DNA from: Thioalkalivibrio sp.
GTDB taxonomy: Bacteria; Pseudomonadota; Gammaproteobacteria; Ectothiorhodospirales; Ectothiorhodospiraceae
Direction: 5' to 3'
DNA length: 43,013 bases
Assembly: GCA_007116035.1 (NCBI GenBank)
Contig: SKJG01000100.1
Span: forward strand, 1-43,013
Of this stretch, positions 1 through 7,251 are shown one piece after another. The first letter of the stretch is position 1; each line of letters begins with the position of its first letter. The notes beneath the pieces were generated by a model. That model was given only the letters and a program-made list of their open reading frames with translations. It did no database searches and was not told the DNA's origin. The translations under genes were made by a program, and so were the position numbers.

Positions 1-137
1 ACGTAGCCGCCGCCGACGAACTGGCGGCCGATCAGCCGGACTTCGGCGGCCTTGGTCATGGCGTCCGCTGCTTCAATCGCGGGAACCAGACCACGGGTCT
101 CGATCATGCCAAGGGCAATACCCATACGTTCAGCCAT
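1..137 (-). CDS. csoS1: CsoS1 alpha-carboxysome major shell protein (BMC domain), 5' part only
   Basis: This is the first 45 codons of a hexameric BMC-domain shell protein, which forms the facets of the alpha-carboxysome. The gene runs off the left edge of the window. The N-terminus reads [16 protein letters not shown], followed by a [10 protein letters not shown] stretch and a Gly-rich FVGGGYV segment, as in CsoS1A/B/C proteins. The ATG at 137 follows a good GAGGAG ribosome-binding site. It is the last carboxysome gene visible in the cbbL-to-csoS1 transcript, 146 bases downstream of csoS4B. Which paralogue (A, B or C) it is cannot be told from this fragment. Family identity is secure. Confidence 0.93.
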   Translation of the reverse strand, partial: MAERMGIALGMIETRGLVPAIEAADAMTKAAEVRLIGRQFVGGGY

Positions 138-283
138 TTCATTACTCCTCATTAAAGAAAACGTTAAAAAAAGCGACTTGTACTGCCCAAATCAACTGCC
201 AGGGAAACCGCATTCAAAACGACCTTGCCTGCCGCACCCTCATGCCACCTACCTTGTTCCGTCTCATCCTTTCCAACCGATCG
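138..283 (-). promoter_or_regulatory. csoS4B-csoS1 spacer with possible internal promoter
   Basis: This 146-base gap is long compared with the 1-25 base gaps between the preceding carboxysome genes. Read on the minus strand it becomes AT-rich before csoS1. A TTGATT hexamer (190-195) sits about 17 bases before a T-rich run (around 167-172), which would be a weak -35/-10 arrangement. A separate csoS1 promoter would help make shell protein in excess. The promoter call is inference; the gap and AT-rich stretch are seen directly. Confidence 0.25.
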
Positions 284-529
284 TCATTCTTCCCAGTGGT
301 CGATAATTCCGCAGATCGTCAGATCCGTCATGACCTTGGCATCCGGCATCGCCCATCGCGCCGCGCTGCCACTGGCAGTGAATACCCACTTGCCGGGCGG
401 GACTCCCACCGGATCGGTGGCCACGAACAGGCTTCCGCTCTGGTTCTGCAGGATCCGCAGCGACGAGGCCTGCAGGCCGGGCACGCGACGCGTGCAGACC
501 AAGTCATCCTTGACGCGCATGATCTCCAT
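284..529 (-). CDS. csoS4B: CsoS4B carboxysome vertex protein (pentameric BMC-P)
   Basis: This 81-residue protein belongs to the CcmL/EutN (BMC-P) family, whose pentamers cap the twelve vertices of the carboxysome shell. It starts MEIMRVKDDLVCTRRVPG and ends with the family motif LTICGIIDHW. The ATG at 529 was chosen over an upstream in-frame ATG at 550 because it aligns with the usual 81-residue length and shares one base with the stop codon of csoS4A, giving translational coupling. It is paralogous to csoS4A, with the same MRV...GIIDHW frame. Vertex proteins are needed in far fewer copies than CsoS1, and the position ahead of the long spacer before csoS1 fits this. Confidence 0.95.
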   Translation of the reverse strand: MEIMRVKDDLVCTRRVPGLQASSLRILQNQSGSLFVATDPVGVPPGKWVFTASGSAARWAMPDAKVMTDLTICGIIDHWEE

Positions 530-786
530 CAGGCGGTCTCTCCGGTCCAATGGTCGATGATGCCGACGATGGTCAGATCGGAGGGGAACTCCTTGCTTCC
601 CGCCGCCTCGCGCGCTGCCGATGAGCCCACGCAGATCACCCAGTCGCCGGGGATGCAGCCCACCGCATCGACCGCGACGCTGCGGGAGCCGCCTTCCTTT
701 TCCTGCACGACCAGCAGGGGGCGATGACCGAAGCCATCGATGCGGTTGGTCGAAACCAGTGTTTTTTCAACCCGCATGATCTTCAT
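529..786 (-). CDS. csoS4A: CsoS4A carboxysome vertex protein (pentameric BMC-P)
   Basis: An 85-residue BMC-P protein that forms pentameric vertices of the alpha-carboxysome. It begins MKIMRVEKTLVSTNR and carries the family end motif LTIVGIIDHW followed by a short TGETA tail. The length is within the usual 80-90 residues. A GGTGAGA ribosome-binding site precedes the ATG at 786. The gene lies 25 bases after csoSCA and its stop codon overlaps the csoS4B start by one base, so the two vertex proteins are probably made together. Assignment as A rather than B rests on gene order (first of the pair) and sequence resemblance. Confidence 0.95.
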   Translation of the reverse strand: MKIMRVEKTLVSTNRIDGFGHRPLLVVQEKEGGSRSVAVDAVGCIPGDWVICVGSSAAREAAGSKEFPSDLTIVGIIDHWTGETA

Positions 787-811
787 TGTGCCGTCTCACC
801 AAGCTCTTTCA

Positions 812-2323
812 TTAATGTCCGACCATCTCGGTTTCGTCGTCCACGAAGGTGCAGCGCTCGCTGCCGTGGATGTCGCTGACAGCCATCTGACAAAACAGCA
901 GATGGCTTTCGTAAAGCTTCGGATAGCGCGACTCGATCGCGGCCTTGACACGCCGGCAATGGGTCACAGCGCGTTCCCGTGCCCCGGGTACATGCGACGA
1001 GTAGTGGAAATGGATCAGAACGGGAACCCCAAGGCCATGGTGGATGTTCAGGCCGGTAAAGATCCGGATGCCCACGTCCATGTCGTTCGCGCCTTCTTCC
1101 ACGGTATCGAGGTGGGCGAAGTAGAACTTGTTGCGCAACTGCAACTCGCTCATGGCCTCGCCAACGCAGATGAAGCGCTCGTTGTGTCCGATCACCTGGT
1201 AGCGGCCGCCGTGGTGCTGGATCACGTACTCGATCTGCGAGAGGTTGGCCTCGAGCAGGTGCTGGATCAGACGACGCATCCCCGGCGGGGTGGTACCGGA
1301 GCCCCGGGCCCAACCCTCCGCGTGCTCCATCTGCGCGATCGCGCGGTCGATGTGGGCGCGTGCATCCCCAGCGCTCATGCCGAGCGTTTCCTGGTAGAGC
1401 CGGAAGCTTTCCACGTAACGGTGAGGGCTGATGTCGCCGTTGCCATCCGGCAGGTGCACGCGAATGGCATCGATGTCGGTGTCGACTCCAACCAAGAGAA
1501 TCTCCGGTGCGGCGCCCAGGCCAAAGGTGTTCTCGACCGCAGCGCGCAGTTCGTTCAGCCTTTCGAGCGCGAGTTCGGTGGCCAGGTGATCGTTGCTGCC
1601 ATGCGCGGCACAGCCCTCGTGATTCGGGTTCGACGTGCTGAAGTGATAGACCGCGACCTTCAGGTAGTTGGCGTCCTCGCCACCGGGAATGCCCCCGGTA
1701 AGGCGGCTCAGTTCACGATGGGTCCAGTCGGCCACATCCGCTTCGATGTCGAACAGCGCGCCCGCATAGGCCTTGACGTAGACGGCCTCGTTCGGCGCCA
1801 TGCGCAGCACGAAGGGCACCAGTCCCTGAAGGCGGCCGTCTGCACAGGGGCTGATGTCCAGGGTGTGATAGCCGCAGGACTGGATGAAGCCGGCATCGAG
1901 CAGCGAGCGTTCACACAGGGGCCGTTGATCGATGTGTGCCCGGTCGACACAGATCTTGAAGCTGCTGAAGGTGCAGTAGGCATGCAGGGCGCGCAGATTC
2001 AGCCCGGAAACCCAGGCATCGTCCAGCAATTCATTGGGCAGTTCAAAGCCAAGGCGTTCCAGCGCGATCTGCTGCGCCTGTTCCACGAAGTCGAGGGTGT
2101 GGCGGCAGTCGGAGAGAATCTTCAGGGTGTCCACGATCGCCGTGAAGTGGCCCCGTACGCGCTGCTCGTAATCGTACAGCTGGCGGTTGAGTTCGCGGTC
2201 CACGAGCGCATGCTGGCAGGGCTGGTCGGGCGCAATCACGCACGCGGGATTGGCCGGGGCCGCCACCTGTGGTGGCAGCGCCCCAGCCCTCCGCATGGCC
2301 GCGAGACGTTTGCGCGTGTTCAC
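812..2323 (-). CDS. csoSCA: CsoSCA (CsoS3) carboxysomal beta-type carbonic anhydrase
   Basis: A 503-residue carboxysomal carbonic anhydrase. It converts bicarbonate to CO2 beside Rubisco inside the shell. The three-domain CsoSCA family is a divergent beta-class enzyme in which only one of two half-sites keeps its zinc. That site is visible: C160-A-D162-G-R164 (the beta-class Cys-x-Asp-x-Arg motif), H227, and C238 in a HEGC context eleven residues later. The start is a GTG at 2323, just after the csoS2 stop, with a GAGG sequence in front; the N-terminus MNTRKRLAAMRR is basic. Spacing of 10 bases from csoS2 and 25 from csoS4A places it in the same transcript. All expected catalytic residues are present. 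Confidence 0.97.
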   Translation of the reverse strand: MNTRKRLAAMRRAGALPPQVAAPANPACVIAPDQPCQHALVDRELNRQLYDYEQRVRGHFTAIVDTLKILSDCRHTLDFVEQAQQIALERLGFELPNELLDDAWVSGLNLRALHAYCTFSSFKICVDRAHIDQRPLCERSLLDAGFIQSCGYHTLDISPCADGRLQGLVPFVLRMAPNEAVYVKAYAGALFDIEADVADWTHRELSRLTGGIPGGEDANYLKVAVYHFSTSNPNHEGCAAHGSNDHLATELALERLNELRAAVENTFGLGAAPEILLVGVDTDIDAIRVHLPDGNGDISPHRYVESFRLYQETLGMSAGDARAHIDRAIAQMEHAEGWARGSGTTPPGMRRLIQHLLEANLSQIEYVIQHHGGRYQVIGHNERFICVGEAMSELQLRNKFYFAHLDTVEEGANDMDVGIRIFTGLNIHHGLGVPVLIHFHYSSHVPGARERAVTHCRRVKAAIESRYPKLYESHLLFCQMAVSDIHGSERCTFVDDETEMVGH

Positions 2324-2333
2324 CCGTTGAGCC

Positions 2334-5042
2334 TCAGCCGCGCGCGCCGCCGGAAAGTGTCACCAGCGGACCCTTGCCGAAGTTGCCCGCAGAACCCGTG
2401 ATTCGGCTCTCCGGAGCAGGTGGTTGTTCGACCTCGCGGAAGCGCCGCGCGTTGGCGCCTTCACCGCGCGGCTGCCCGCGCATCGACATGTTCCGCGCGA
2501 GGCTGGAGGGACCTTCGGTGCCGGTCACGCGGGTCGACGCGTCCCAGGAATCCCCGGTGATCTTCCTTCCCGATTCGCTGCCTTCGCCGGTCAGCCGACG
2601 CGCGGCAGCGATACTCTCCTGCTCTTCTGCCTGCAGGCTCACCGAGTCCCGATGACGAAACTCCGGGGTTCCCGTGATGAGTCCGGTCGCCTTGCTGGCC
2701 GGCCCGGTGATGCGCTCGTTGCTGAAGGCCGATCCGGTGATCTCATCCGCCGCCCGTCGGTCCCATGCGGTCCGAGCGGGCGAGTGGATGCTGAAGTCCG
2801 CCGGAGGCGCCGGACGTGCGGGTTCGTCCCACTGCTGGGTGCGGGAGACAAAGCGGCCGCTGGTCATGCACTGGGATACGACGTTGTCGGCTCCGACATA
2901 CGGGGTGCCGCTGACGGGTTCGCAGGCCCCGCGCTCGTCGCCCGTCATCACCGAACCGCCAGCCCCCGGCCGATTGCCGGTGACCGCGGTCGCGGAGATC
3001 AGGGTGCTGGAGGGGATAACGGCTTCCTGAGCGGTCAGGTCCGGCGTCTCGCAGAACTCGCCGTACTGACTGCGGCCGATGTAGGGCGTACCGCTGATCG
3101 GCGAGCAACCCCCCGACTCATCGCCCGTGACCTTGGGAGCACGGCCGATCGGGCTGCCGGTGATGGACTGGCCGCGCCAGGTCTTGTCGGTTGCGATCTT
3201 GTCGATTGCTGCAACTGGGGTGCTGTCGGTGCATACAGCCTGAAGCTGTTCTGCACCCACATAATCGGTACCGGTGACGGGCATGCACCCACCCTTGTCG
3301 TCACCGGACATTTTTGGGTTGCGATGGACCTCCGTGCCCGTGACGGAACCACCGGCAAGGGTGTGCATGGTCCCCACCTTGCGCGGACCGTTCACAGTGC
3401 ACAGGTCGCCAAAGTCGGCCGCGGTGAAGTACTGGTTACCCGAGATCTCGCGGCAGGAGCCGGCCTCGTTCCCGGTGACGTTCGCCGAGCGGCCCACCTC
3501 CGTGCCGGAGACCGGCTGCTGTCCGCGCGAGAGCATCACGCTGACCTTGTGCGGGGTGGCGGGGGGCGTGGTGTTGCACTCCGTCTTGAACTGTTCTGCC
3601 GACAGATACTCCGTTCCCGTGATGCCGCGGCAGGAACCCGGTTCGTCCCCGGTGACCCGGGAACTGCTTCCGACGGTGGTCCCGGTCACGGTCCTGCCCC
3701 CTGCGGTGTGGGTCACGGCGACCTTCTCGGGAACCGGAGCCGGCGTCGCAGGAAGCGTGTAACCGGTGCCGGTCACCGCGCGGGCGCCACCCTGCTCGTT
3801 GCCGGTGACGTGGGAAGAGCGATCGACCATGGTGCCGGTCACGGGCTTGCCCTTTGCCGTGTCGGTGGAGCCGATCTTGGCAGGGCTGGGCGCGGGTCGC
3901 GTCGAGCAGAATTCCTCGAAGCGTTCGGACGCGAGGTATTCGGTACCGGTAATGCCCTTGCAGGCACCGATCTCGTCACCGGTCACCCGCATCGAGCGCC
4001 CGACCTCGGTTCCGGTCACCTTGTGTTCGCGCGCGGTGCTGCTCACGCCCACCTTGGTCGGAGCGGGCGCGGGACGCGTGGGACAGTCGCGGTCGTACAA
4101 CTCGGCCCCAATGTATTCGGTTCCGGTGATCGCGCGGCAGGCGCCGGGTTCGTTCCCGGTCTGCTTGTTGCTGCGCTCGACCATGGTCCCGGTCACGGTC
4201 TGTCCGGAAAGGGTATGCCCCTTCTCCACCTTGGGCGGTGCGGGTACCTCGAGGCGGGCGCGCTTGCGCCCGCTCGGCCGAGACTTTGTCGACGACTTGG
4301 CGGTCGCGGCCCGGCCTGCCACCGACTGGACCTTGCGGCGCTGCATCGCGATCTGGCGCCCGCTGGCGCCGTTGGAAATCGCGGCCTGCCAATCCTGATC
4401 CGGCATCGCGGCCGCGACGCGAGCCATGTGCGCGGCGCGCACCAACCCTGCCTTGCCGCTTTGCGAGAGCGCATCCCGCCGCGCGCGGGCGAGCGCCCGG
4501 CCCTTGGGAAGAGGGTTCATCGGCTTCTTGTCGGAGGCCGGAGCCGAGGACGCCAGGGAGGTGGGGCCGGCCGCAACGGCCGGGCGGCTGTCCTGGTCGT
4601 GACAGTCACAGGGCTCGCCACTGCAATCGCAATCCGCGCTCTTCGCAGTGGCGGGGCTCTTCGCAGCGGCGGGCTTCGTCAGGTGCACACTCTCGGGTGT
4701 GGGCCGCATCCGGCCGCTGGGACGGCTCGAGGTGGGCTTCAGCGCCGCCTTGCCGGCCACGCTGAGCGCCTCACGGCGGGCGCGTGCAGCCTCCCGGCCC
4801 GGAGAGAGCGGGGGGGGCTGACGCACCTCGGCCGCGGCCCGGCTAGCGTGCTCGGCGGCGCTGCTGCGGGTTGCCGGGCTGGTAACCGCGGCCGGTGCCC
4901 GCTGGGACGATGTCCCCTGCCGGTGGGCCGCGGTCTTGACGAAGGCGGACTTGCCATGCAAGGCCATCGCCTTGCGGCGTTTCCGGGCCAGTTCACGCCC
5001 GGAAAGGGTGGCGCTGGCCGTGCTCTCGTTGGCTTGTGGCAT
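2334..5042 (-). CDS. csoS2: CsoS2 carboxysome assembly scaffold (full-length form 902 aa)
   Basis: This is the intrinsically disordered scaffold that binds Rubisco at one end and the shell at the other. The N-terminal region has four basic Rubisco-binding repeats of GRELARxRR...GKA type at about residues 15-31, 82-98, 181-197 and 228-244. The middle region has seven VTGT...TGxE...ITGTEY repeats at about 270-660. The third of these is shortened and lacks its cysteine. The C-terminal region ends in the GPLVTLSGGARG shell-binding peptide. Residues 138-147 hold a CxC...CxC cluster. The ATG at 5042 was chosen because MPQANES...LSGRELAR matches family N-termini and has a GAGGT site; an in-frame ATG at 5156 would add 38 unlike residues. 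A frameshift signal at codons 576-577 could yield a roughly 580-residue short form. Confidence 0.95.
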   Translation of the reverse strand: MPQANESTASATLSGRELARKRRKAMALHGKSAFVKTAAHRQGTSSQRAPAAVTSPATRSSAAEHASRAAAEVRQPPPLSPGREAARARREALSVAGKAALKPTSSRPSGRMRPTPESVHLTKPAAAKSPATAKSADCDCSGEPCDCHDQDSRPAVAAGPTSLASSAPASDKKPMNPLPKGRALARARRDALSQSGKAGLVRAAHMARVAAAMPDQDWQAAISNGASGRQIAMQRRKVQSVAGRAATAKSSTKSRPSGRKRARLEVPAPPKVEKGHTLSGQTVTGTMVERSNKQTGNEPGACRAITGTEYIGAELYDRDCPTRPAPAPTKVGVSSTAREHKVTGTEVGRSMRVTGDEIGACKGITGTEYLASERFEEFCSTRPAPSPAKIGSTDTAKGKPVTGTMVDRSSHVTGNEQGGARAVTGTGYTLPATPAPVPEKVAVTHTAGGRTVTGTTVGSSSRVTGDEPGSCRGITGTEYLSAEQFKTECNTTPPATPHKVSVMLSRGQQPVSGTEVGRSANVTGNEAGSCREISGNQYFTAADFGDLCTVNGPRKVGTMHTLAGGSVTGTEVHRNPKMSGDDKGGCMPVTGTDYVGAEQLQAVCTDSTPVAAIDKIATDKTWRGQSITGSPIGRAPKVTGDESGGCSPISGTPYIGRSQYGEFCETPDLTAQEAVIPSSTLISATAVTGNRPGAGGSVMTGDERGACEPVSGTPYVGADNVVSQCMTSGRFVSRTQQWDEPARPAPPADFSIHSPARTAWDRRAADEITGSAFSNERITGPASKATGLITGTPEFRHRDSVSLQAEEQESIAAARRLTGEGSESGRKITGDSWDASTRVTGTEGPSSLARNMSMRGQPRGEGANARRFREVEQPPAPESRITGSAGNFGKGPLVTLSGGARG
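3271..3318 (-). promoter_or_regulatory. Putative -1 programmed ribosomal frameshift signal in csoS2
   Basis: On the minus strand a heptamer C CCA AAA (3318 down to 3312) is in the zero frame exactly as X XXY YYZ, covering codons P576 and K577. In the -1 frame the next codons are AAT, GTC, CGG and then TGA, so a slipped ribosome stops after three more residues. Four bases after the heptamer a perfect 8-bp inverted repeat CCGGTGAC (3307-3300) / GTCACCGG (3278-3271) can form a stem with a 21-base loop. Frameshifting in csoS2 giving CsoS2A and CsoS2B is established in Halothiobacillus neapolitanus. Its use here is inferred from these elements. Confidence 0.75.
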
Positions 5043-5127
5043 CACGTACCTCGATCGGTTGGCGTCTGCGGGAGTCGCGGTGCCTGGCGGCCGCCACCAC
5101 GGCAAACAACTTGCGAAACGGTGATCC

Positions 5128-5150
5128 ACGGGTGGCCAGAAGCCACCCGT
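5128..5150 (-). promoter_or_regulatory. Intercistronic hairpin between cbbS and csoS2
   Basis: A perfect 9-bp stem, 5128-5136 with 5142-5150, and a 5-base loop sits in the 125-base cbbS-csoS2 gap. No T-run follows it on the transcribed strand, so it is more likely a partial attenuator or an mRNA-stabilising/processing element than a full terminator. It would favour higher levels of Rubisco mRNA than of the downstream shell genes. The structure is seen; the role is inferred. Confidence 0.5.
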
Positions 5151-5167
5151 TGGCATGCCGTAACGGA

Positions 5168-5491
5168 TTAGCGGTACACCACGAACGCCATACCCTGGCT
5201 CTGTGCATAGTTGTCATAGGCAATGAAGCGCACCAGGTGCCCGGGGAACTCGCGATGACAGGATTCCAGTTCCTGCAGGACCGCATCGACGGACTGTTCG
5301 CCGAACAGGGGCAGCTTCCACATGTACCAGTAGTTGCTCATGGAGTTGTCCTTTTCCGTGTGCTCCACGGCCGGGTTCCAACCCTGGCTGATGCAGTAGG
5401 TGATCTGCTGCCGGATCTGCTCAGCGGTCATCGGGGGCAGGTAGGAGAAGGTCTCGTACTTCATCGAGGACTTGTAAACTTGAACGGCCAT
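5168..5491 (-). CDS. cbbS: Ribulose-1,5-bisphosphate carboxylase small subunit, form IA
   Basis: The 107-residue small subunit caps the L8 core of Rubisco in the L8S8 enzyme packed in the carboxysome. Family hallmarks are [11 protein letters not shown] near the N-terminus, [13 protein letters not shown] in the centre and the terminal [18 protein letters not shown]-type ending. Its length is typical of carboxysomal form IA subunits. An AGAGGAAG ribosome-binding site lies six bases before the ATG at 5491. It is 90 bases downstream of cbbL and 125 bases upstream of csoS2, in the same orientation. Confidence 0.98.
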   Translation of the reverse strand: MAVQVYKSSMKYETFSYLPPMTAEQIRQQITYCISQGWNPAVEHTEKDNSMSNYWYMWKLPLFGEQSVDAVLQELESCHREFPGHLVRFIAYDNYAQSQGMAFVVYR

Positions 5492-5581
5492 ATCGGTCTT
5501 CCTCTATTGAGCGGTTTAGCCCGGTCCGGTCCACACGGGGGTTCCTGTCGCCACCCGGTGGAGCCAGACGCCAAGGCGCCA

Positions 5582-7003
5582 TTACTTGTGCGAGATGTCC
5601 AGCTTGTCGACGGTATCGAACTCGAACTTGATCTCTTTCCACGTCTCCATGGCGATCTTCAGTTCGGGGCTGTGCTGGGCGGCGGCGGTGAGGATTTCCT
5701 TGCCCTCGCGCTCGATCTGACGGCCTTCGTTCCGCGCCTGGACGCAGGCTTCCAGCGCCACGCGGTTGGCGGCCGCGCCGGCCGCGTTGCCCCAGGGGTG
5801 ACCCAGGGTGCCGCCGCCGAACTGCAGTACGGAGTCGTCGCCGAAGATGGCGACCAGTGCCGGCATGTGCCAGACATGGATGCCGCCGGAGGCGACCGCG
5901 AAGGCGCCGGGCATGGAGCCCCAGTCCTGGTCGAAGAAGATGCCGCGCGAACGGTCTTCGGGGACGAACGACTCGCGGAGCAGGTCGATCCAGCCCAGCG
6001 TCGAGGCACGGTCGCCCTCAAGCTTGCCGACCACGGTGCCGGTGTGCAGATGGTCGCCACCGGACAGGCGCAGGATCTTGGTCAGCACGCGGAAGTGGAT
6101 ACCGTGGTGCGGGTTGCGGTCGATGACCGCGTGCATCGCACGGTGGATGTGCAGCAGCATGCCGTTGTCGCGGCACCAGTTGGCCAGACCCGTATTGGCG
6201 CAGAAACCGCCGGTGATGTAGTCGTGCATGATGATCGGCGCGCCGATTTCCTTGGCGTACTCGGCCCGCTTGTACATCTCTTCCGGGGTCGGCGCGGTCA
6301 CGTTCAGGTAGTGTCCCTTGCGCTCGCCGGTCTCGCCCTCGGCCTTCAGAATGGCCTCCTGGACGAAGTCGAAGCGCTGGCGCCAGCGCATGAACGGCTG
6401 GCTGTTGATGTTCTCGTCGTCCTTGGTGAAGTCGAGGCCGCCACGCAGGCACTCGTACACGGCGCGACCGTAGTTCTTGCCGGACAGGCCCAGCTTCGGC
6501 TTGATGGTGCAGCCCAGCAGCGGACGGCCGTACTTGTTCATCACGTCGCGTTCGACCTGGATGCCCATCGGAGGACCGCCGCAGGTCTTCACGTAGGCGA
6601 TCGGGAAGCGCACGTCTTCCAGACGCAGGGCGCGCACGGCCTTGAAGCCGAACACGTTGCCCACCAGCGAGGTGAACACGTTGACCACCGAGCCTTCCTC
6701 GAACAGGTCGATCGGGTAGGCGACGAACGCGTAATAGCAGGTGTCGTCACCGGGCACGTCCTCGATGCGGTAGGCGCGGCCCTTGTAGTAGTCCATGTCC
6801 GTCAGCAGGTCGGTCCAGACCGTAGTCCAGGTGCCGGTGGACGACTCGGCGGCCACGGCCGCGGCGGCCTCTTCGCGATCGACGCCGGGTTGGGGAGTGA
6901 TCTTGAATACCGCCAGGAGATCGGTTTCCAGCGGAACGTAGTCCGGCATCCAATAGGTTTCGCGGTAGTCCTTCACACCCGCGTCGTATTTCTTCCCGGC
7001 CAT
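5582..7003 (-). CDS. cbbL: Ribulose-1,5-bisphosphate carboxylase large subunit, form IA
   Basis: The 473-residue catalytic subunit of Rubisco fixes CO2 onto ribulose 1,5-bisphosphate in the Calvin cycle. The activation loop [11 protein letters not shown] holds the lysine to be carbamylated (K194) and the magnesium ligands D196 and E197. The CTIKPK motif supplies the catalytic lysine K168. [18 protein letters not shown] is the usual N-terminus of bacterial carboxysomal form IA enzymes. The ATG at 7003 has an AGGAG site upstream. It is the first gene of the cso operon. The leader upstream carries tandem repeats and operator-like sequences, but no cbbR gene is adjacent. Confidence 0.99.
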   Translation of the reverse strand: MAGKKYDAGVKDYRETYWMPDYVPLETDLLAVFKITPQPGVDREEAAAAVAAESSTGTWTTVWTDLLTDMDYYKGRAYRIEDVPGDDTCYYAFVAYPIDLFEEGSVVNVFTSLVGNVFGFKAVRALRLEDVRFPIAYVKTCGGPPMGIQVERDVMNKYGRPLLGCTIKPKLGLSGKNYGRAVYECLRGGLDFTKDDENINSQPFMRWRQRFDFVQEAILKAEGETGERKGHYLNVTAPTPEEMYKRAEYAKEIGAPIIMHDYITGGFCANTGLANWCRDNGMLLHIHRAMHAVIDRNPHHGIHFRVLTKILRLSGGDHLHTGTVVGKLEGDRASTLGWIDLLRESFVPEDRSRGIFFDQDWGSMPGAFAVASGGIHVWHMPALVAIFGDDSVLQFGGGTLGHPWGNAAGAAANRVALEACVQARNEGRQIEREGKEILTAAAQHSPELKIAMETWKEIKFEFDTVDKLDISHK

Positions 7004-7020
7004 TGGTTGTCTCCTGCGCG

Positions 7021-7066
7021 TTGTAGAATTCGGTTGGTGAGTGTCGTGGAATTCGGTTAGTGAGAG
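7021..7066 (-). repeat. Two-copy 23-bp tandem repeat in the cbbL leader
   Basis: Two adjacent 23-base units, 7021-7043 and 7044-7066, match at 19 of 23 positions and share the core GAATTCGGTT. They end 18 bases upstream of the cbbL start codon, directly before its ribosome-binding site, and so probably lie in the 5' untranslated leader. They could be a duplicated protein- or RNA-binding site, or a chance slippage product. The repeat is seen directly; no function is known to me. Confidence 0.8.
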
Positions 7067-7085
7067 TAGAAAGACCGATAGCCGA

Positions 7086-7130
7086 TAACAAATAGATAGT
7101 TTAGATGGTATAGATTGCTAATCGTCTATG
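7086..7130 (-). promoter_or_regulatory. Probable cbbL promoter/operator region
   Basis: An AT-rich patch in otherwise GC-rich DNA. On the plus strand TAGAT occurs three times at exact 9-base spacing (7093, 7102, 7111). TAGA at 7111 pairs with TCTA at 7125-7128 as an inverted repeat with a 10-base interior, the form of a LysR-type (CbbR-like) box. On the minus strand TTAGCA (7121-7116) and TATCTA (7098-7093) are 17 bases apart, a weak sigma70-like promoter. CbbR control is inferred from family knowledge only. Confidence 0.4.
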
Positions 7131-7234
7131 AGATGCGGCCGGCGGTCGCGGTCCTTGAGGGTCGACCGGAGGAGCCCCCGGTCTCGGTGATGGATTATCA
7201 CCCAATTTGGCTGTGGTTGGAATGGCTGAGTGAA

Positions 7235-7250
7235 GCCGATGGGCATCGGC
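7235..7250 (-). terminator. Possible terminator hairpin after the RND pump gene
   Basis: A 6-bp stem GCCGAT/ATCGGC with a 4-base loop lies one base after the stop codon of the RND gene. There is no T-run, so it would be an imperfect or Rho-assisted stop. A second 6-bp GACCGG/CCGGTC stem lies at 7164-7183. These could separate the efflux operon from the carboxysome operon. Confidence 0.3.
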
Positions 7251-7251
7251 A

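Noticed and set aside
740-2401. 553-codon open frame on the plus strand opposite csoSCA
   Set aside because: It is the antisense shadow of a GC-rich gene; it shows no domain, and csoSCA on the other strand has all catalytic residues.
3121-3160. Second possible slippery site at the Pro-Lys codons of the seventh csoS2 repeat
   Set aside because: The codons are CCC AAG, so the X XXY YYZ pattern is not formed in the reading frame.
2424-5171. 915-codon open frame on the plus strand opposite csoS2
   Set aside because: Low-complexity translation made by the csoS2 repeats read in antisense; no recognisable fold or ribosome-binding site.
5531-5580. Short palindromes in the cbbL-cbbS gap
   Set aside because: Stems are only five pairs with almost no loop and are expected by chance in GC-rich DNA.
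5036-7060. 674-codon open frame opposite cbbS and cbbL
   Set aside because: Antisense of two genes certain by homology; it even crosses the gap between them, typical of a GC artefact.
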